Below are positions 61,454 to 64,000 of a stretch of 64,000 nucleotides of DNA, piece after piece. Location: assembly GCF_000620805.1 (NCBI RefSeq), contig NZ_KK211187.1, positions 343,957-407,956 of the forward strand. Direction: 5' to 3'. Position 1 is the first letter of the stretch. Every line of letters starts with the position of its first letter. The DNA comes from Exiguobacterium undae DSM 14481. Lineage in GTDB: Bacteria > Bacillota > Bacilli > Exiguobacteriales > Exiguobacteriaceae. The notes beneath the pieces are model-generated. The model did not search any database. It saw nothing but the letters and a program-made list of their open reading frames with translations, and was not told where the DNA came from. The position numbers and the translations under genes are program-made.

Positions 61454-61492
61454 TTGACGAAGTTTTCGGAATGACGTAAGTTAGTCATGGGC
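61454..61492 (+). promoter_or_regulatory. pyrG promoter with GGGC initial transcribed sequence
   Basis: TTGACG (61454-61459), 17 bp, TAAGTT (61477-61482). The expected start is the first G of GGGC at 61489. B. subtilis pyrG starts with the same GGGC, where low CTP causes stalling and repeated G addition. Confidence 0.8.
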
Positions 61493-61518
61493 TTCTTTAA
61501 GCAACGTGCTTAATTTCA

Positions 61519-61562
61519 GCAAAAGTGTCTCCTGTGAATGGGGGCACTTTTGCTTTTTTATT
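61519..61562 (+). terminator. pyrG leader attenuator
   Basis: The stem GCAAAAGTGTCTCC / GGGGGCACTTTTGC has a 7-nt loop and a T run, between the pyrG start site and the coding region. The UCUCC part of the 5' arm is where an extra poly(G) 5' end would pair to prevent termination. Confidence 0.85.
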
Positions 61563-61595
61563 TTTTTACGACCTCTGACAGATTTCTGGACTTGA

Positions 61596-63209
<1,614 letters not shown>

Positions 63210-63228
63210 GCGTCAAGGATTGGAATTG

Positions 63229-63262
63229 AAAACCTGTCTCCCGTGTGGAGACGGGTTTTTTT
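63229..63262 (+). terminator. Terminator of pyrG
   Basis: The stem AAAACCTGTCTC / GAGACGGGTTTT with a 7-nt loop and a T run. Confidence 0.9.
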
Positions 63263-63310
63263 CATGTTTTATTGGAATTTGAGGATTCAAAGACGCGTGT
63301 AAAACTTATC

Positions 63311-63319
63311 TGCTATAAT
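63311..63319 (+). promoter_or_regulatory. Extended -10 promoter of the GntR gene
   Basis: TGCTATAAT is an extended -10 box (TGnTATAAT) 47 bp before the start codon; the -35 region is weak. Confidence 0.55.
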
Positions 63320-63366
63320 GATAGCGAATTCATTCCTACAAATTTACGTGGAAGGTGTAGATATTG

Positions 63367-64000
63367 ATGGCTCCAAAGTACAAACAAGTAGCAGAACAAA
63401 TCGAGACGGATATCGTAAATCACGTCTATCAACATACGAATAAGTTATTGACGGAAGATGAATATGCGACGAAGTACGGCATCAGCCGCAACACCGTCCG
63501 AAAGGCGATCGAGATTCTCGTTAATAAAGGATACGTCTATCAAGTGCAGGGCAGCGGCGTGTTCGTCCGCGATCATTACAACAGTGATTACGTCAACCTC
63601 GAGAAACTCCAAGGATTGACGAGTGACTTCAGCGGGCGCAAAGTCGAGACACGTGCCTTGGCGTTTGAACAGACGACGGCGAACGAAGAGGTGGCGGAAC
63701 GGATGAAGTGTCCCGTCGGCACGCCGGTCTACTACGTCAAGCGTCTGCGGTTGGTCGACGATCATCCGTTTTCGGTCGAGGATTCGTATTTCCGTAAAAA
63801 CCTTGTCGTCTATTTGGATGAAAACATCATTCAAAAGTCGATTTACAACTATTTACGCAATGACCAAAAACTTGCGATTGGCTTTGCCGACCGAGTCATC
63901 TACGCGGACTTTTTGAATGCGGAAGACGCCGTGTTGCTTGAGTTAAAAGAAAACGATCCGGCGCTGCTCGTCGATAATACGGTCTACTTAACGAACGGTC
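63367..64000 (+). CDS. GntR family (HutC subfamily) transcriptional regulator, truncated by window end
   Basis: The first 211 codons of a GntR/HutC-type regulator. The HTH holds LLTEDEYATKYGISRNTVRKAIEILVNKGYVYQVQGSGVFV, followed by a UTRA effector domain (from about residue 80, with PVYYVKRLRLVDDHPFSVEDSYF). UTRA domains bind sugars, sugar phosphates or amino-acid derivatives. The ATG at 63367 follows GGAAGGTG. The reading frame is still open at 64000, so the C-terminus is missing. The target genes are probably to the right of the window. Confidence 0.9.
   Translation, partial: MAPKYKQVAEQIETDIVNHVYQHTNKLLTEDEYATKYGISRNTVRKAIEILVNKGYVYQVQGSGVFVRDHYNSDYVNLEKLQGLTSDFSGRKVETRALAFEQTTANEEVAERMKCPVGTPVYYVKRLRLVDDHPFSVEDSYFRKNLVVYLDENIIQKSIYNYLRNDQKLAIGFADRVIYADFLNAEDAVLLELKENDPALLVDNTVYLTNG

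Overview
The window looks like the chromosome of a Gram-positive member of the Bacillales, most likely Exiguobacterium or a close relative. The evidence is the gene order tsaE-tsaB-rimI-tsaD ... ABC-F(ydiF) ... rex-tatA-tatC ... ydiK-ydiL-groES-groEL, which follows the Bacillus subtilis ydi-groE region, together with a CIRCE element, Fur and MntR boxes of Bacillus type, a Bacillus-type pyrG attenuator and moderate GC content. The genus is inferred; no 16S gene is present.

Layout. 1-11 kb: initiator tRNA, the t6A tRNA-modification genes, then accessory genes (haloacid dehalogenase, TVP38/DedA membrane protein with a structured leader, a Fur-controlled flavodoxin, a YodB-like thiol switch with DoxX and a flavin reductase), the ABC-F protein, and the rex-tatA-tatC operon with its own Rex operator. 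11-25 kb: an insertion relative to B. subtilis, holding tRNA-Ala, a 1247-residue subtilase, a cassette of four related small membrane proteins, a Fur-controlled siderophore ABC transporter divergent from ferredoxin/flavodoxin-NADP reductase, and a glutamate-type symporter. 25-28 kb: ydiK, ydiL, and HrcA/CIRCE-controlled groES-groEL. 28-46 kb: accessory and envelope genes (NTPase, SatA-like acetyltransferase, HEAT protein, LtaS-type synthase, secreted protein, OatA-type O-acetyltransferase, TetR plus ABC-2 exporter, WrbA, orphan histidine kinase, quinone oxidoreductase). 46-51 kb: metal homeostasis (PCYCGC lipoprotein, manganese-type ABC importer with MntR boxes, MgtE). 51-61 kb: glycosyltransferase, K+ channel and GGDEF cluster, SDR, a DeoR-dehydrogenase-UPF0303 operon, and an ArsR-controlled pair of half-size DMT proteins. 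61-64 kb: rpoE, pyrG and a truncated GntR regulator.

Themes. Iron limitation (three Fur boxes) links siderophore uptake, flavodoxin and its likely reductase: a flavodoxin-for-ferredoxin swap. Redox regulation recurs (Rex, YodB-like repressor, WrbA, quinone reductase). The most unusual signal is a repeated, structured element of about 150-240 bp found in at least four convergent intergenic regions (17853-18005, 24593-24720, 44311-44553, 58640-58842) and perhaps a fifth (38027-38126). Its hairpin arms change in a compensatory way between copies, so it probably works as RNA. Second in interest is the four-gene membrane-protein cassette at 15809-17776. Others are a structured leader before the TVP38 gene, a predicted leaderless arsR promoter with the operator in its spacer, and four evenly spaced TAC-N5-GTA dyads between hxlR and doxX.
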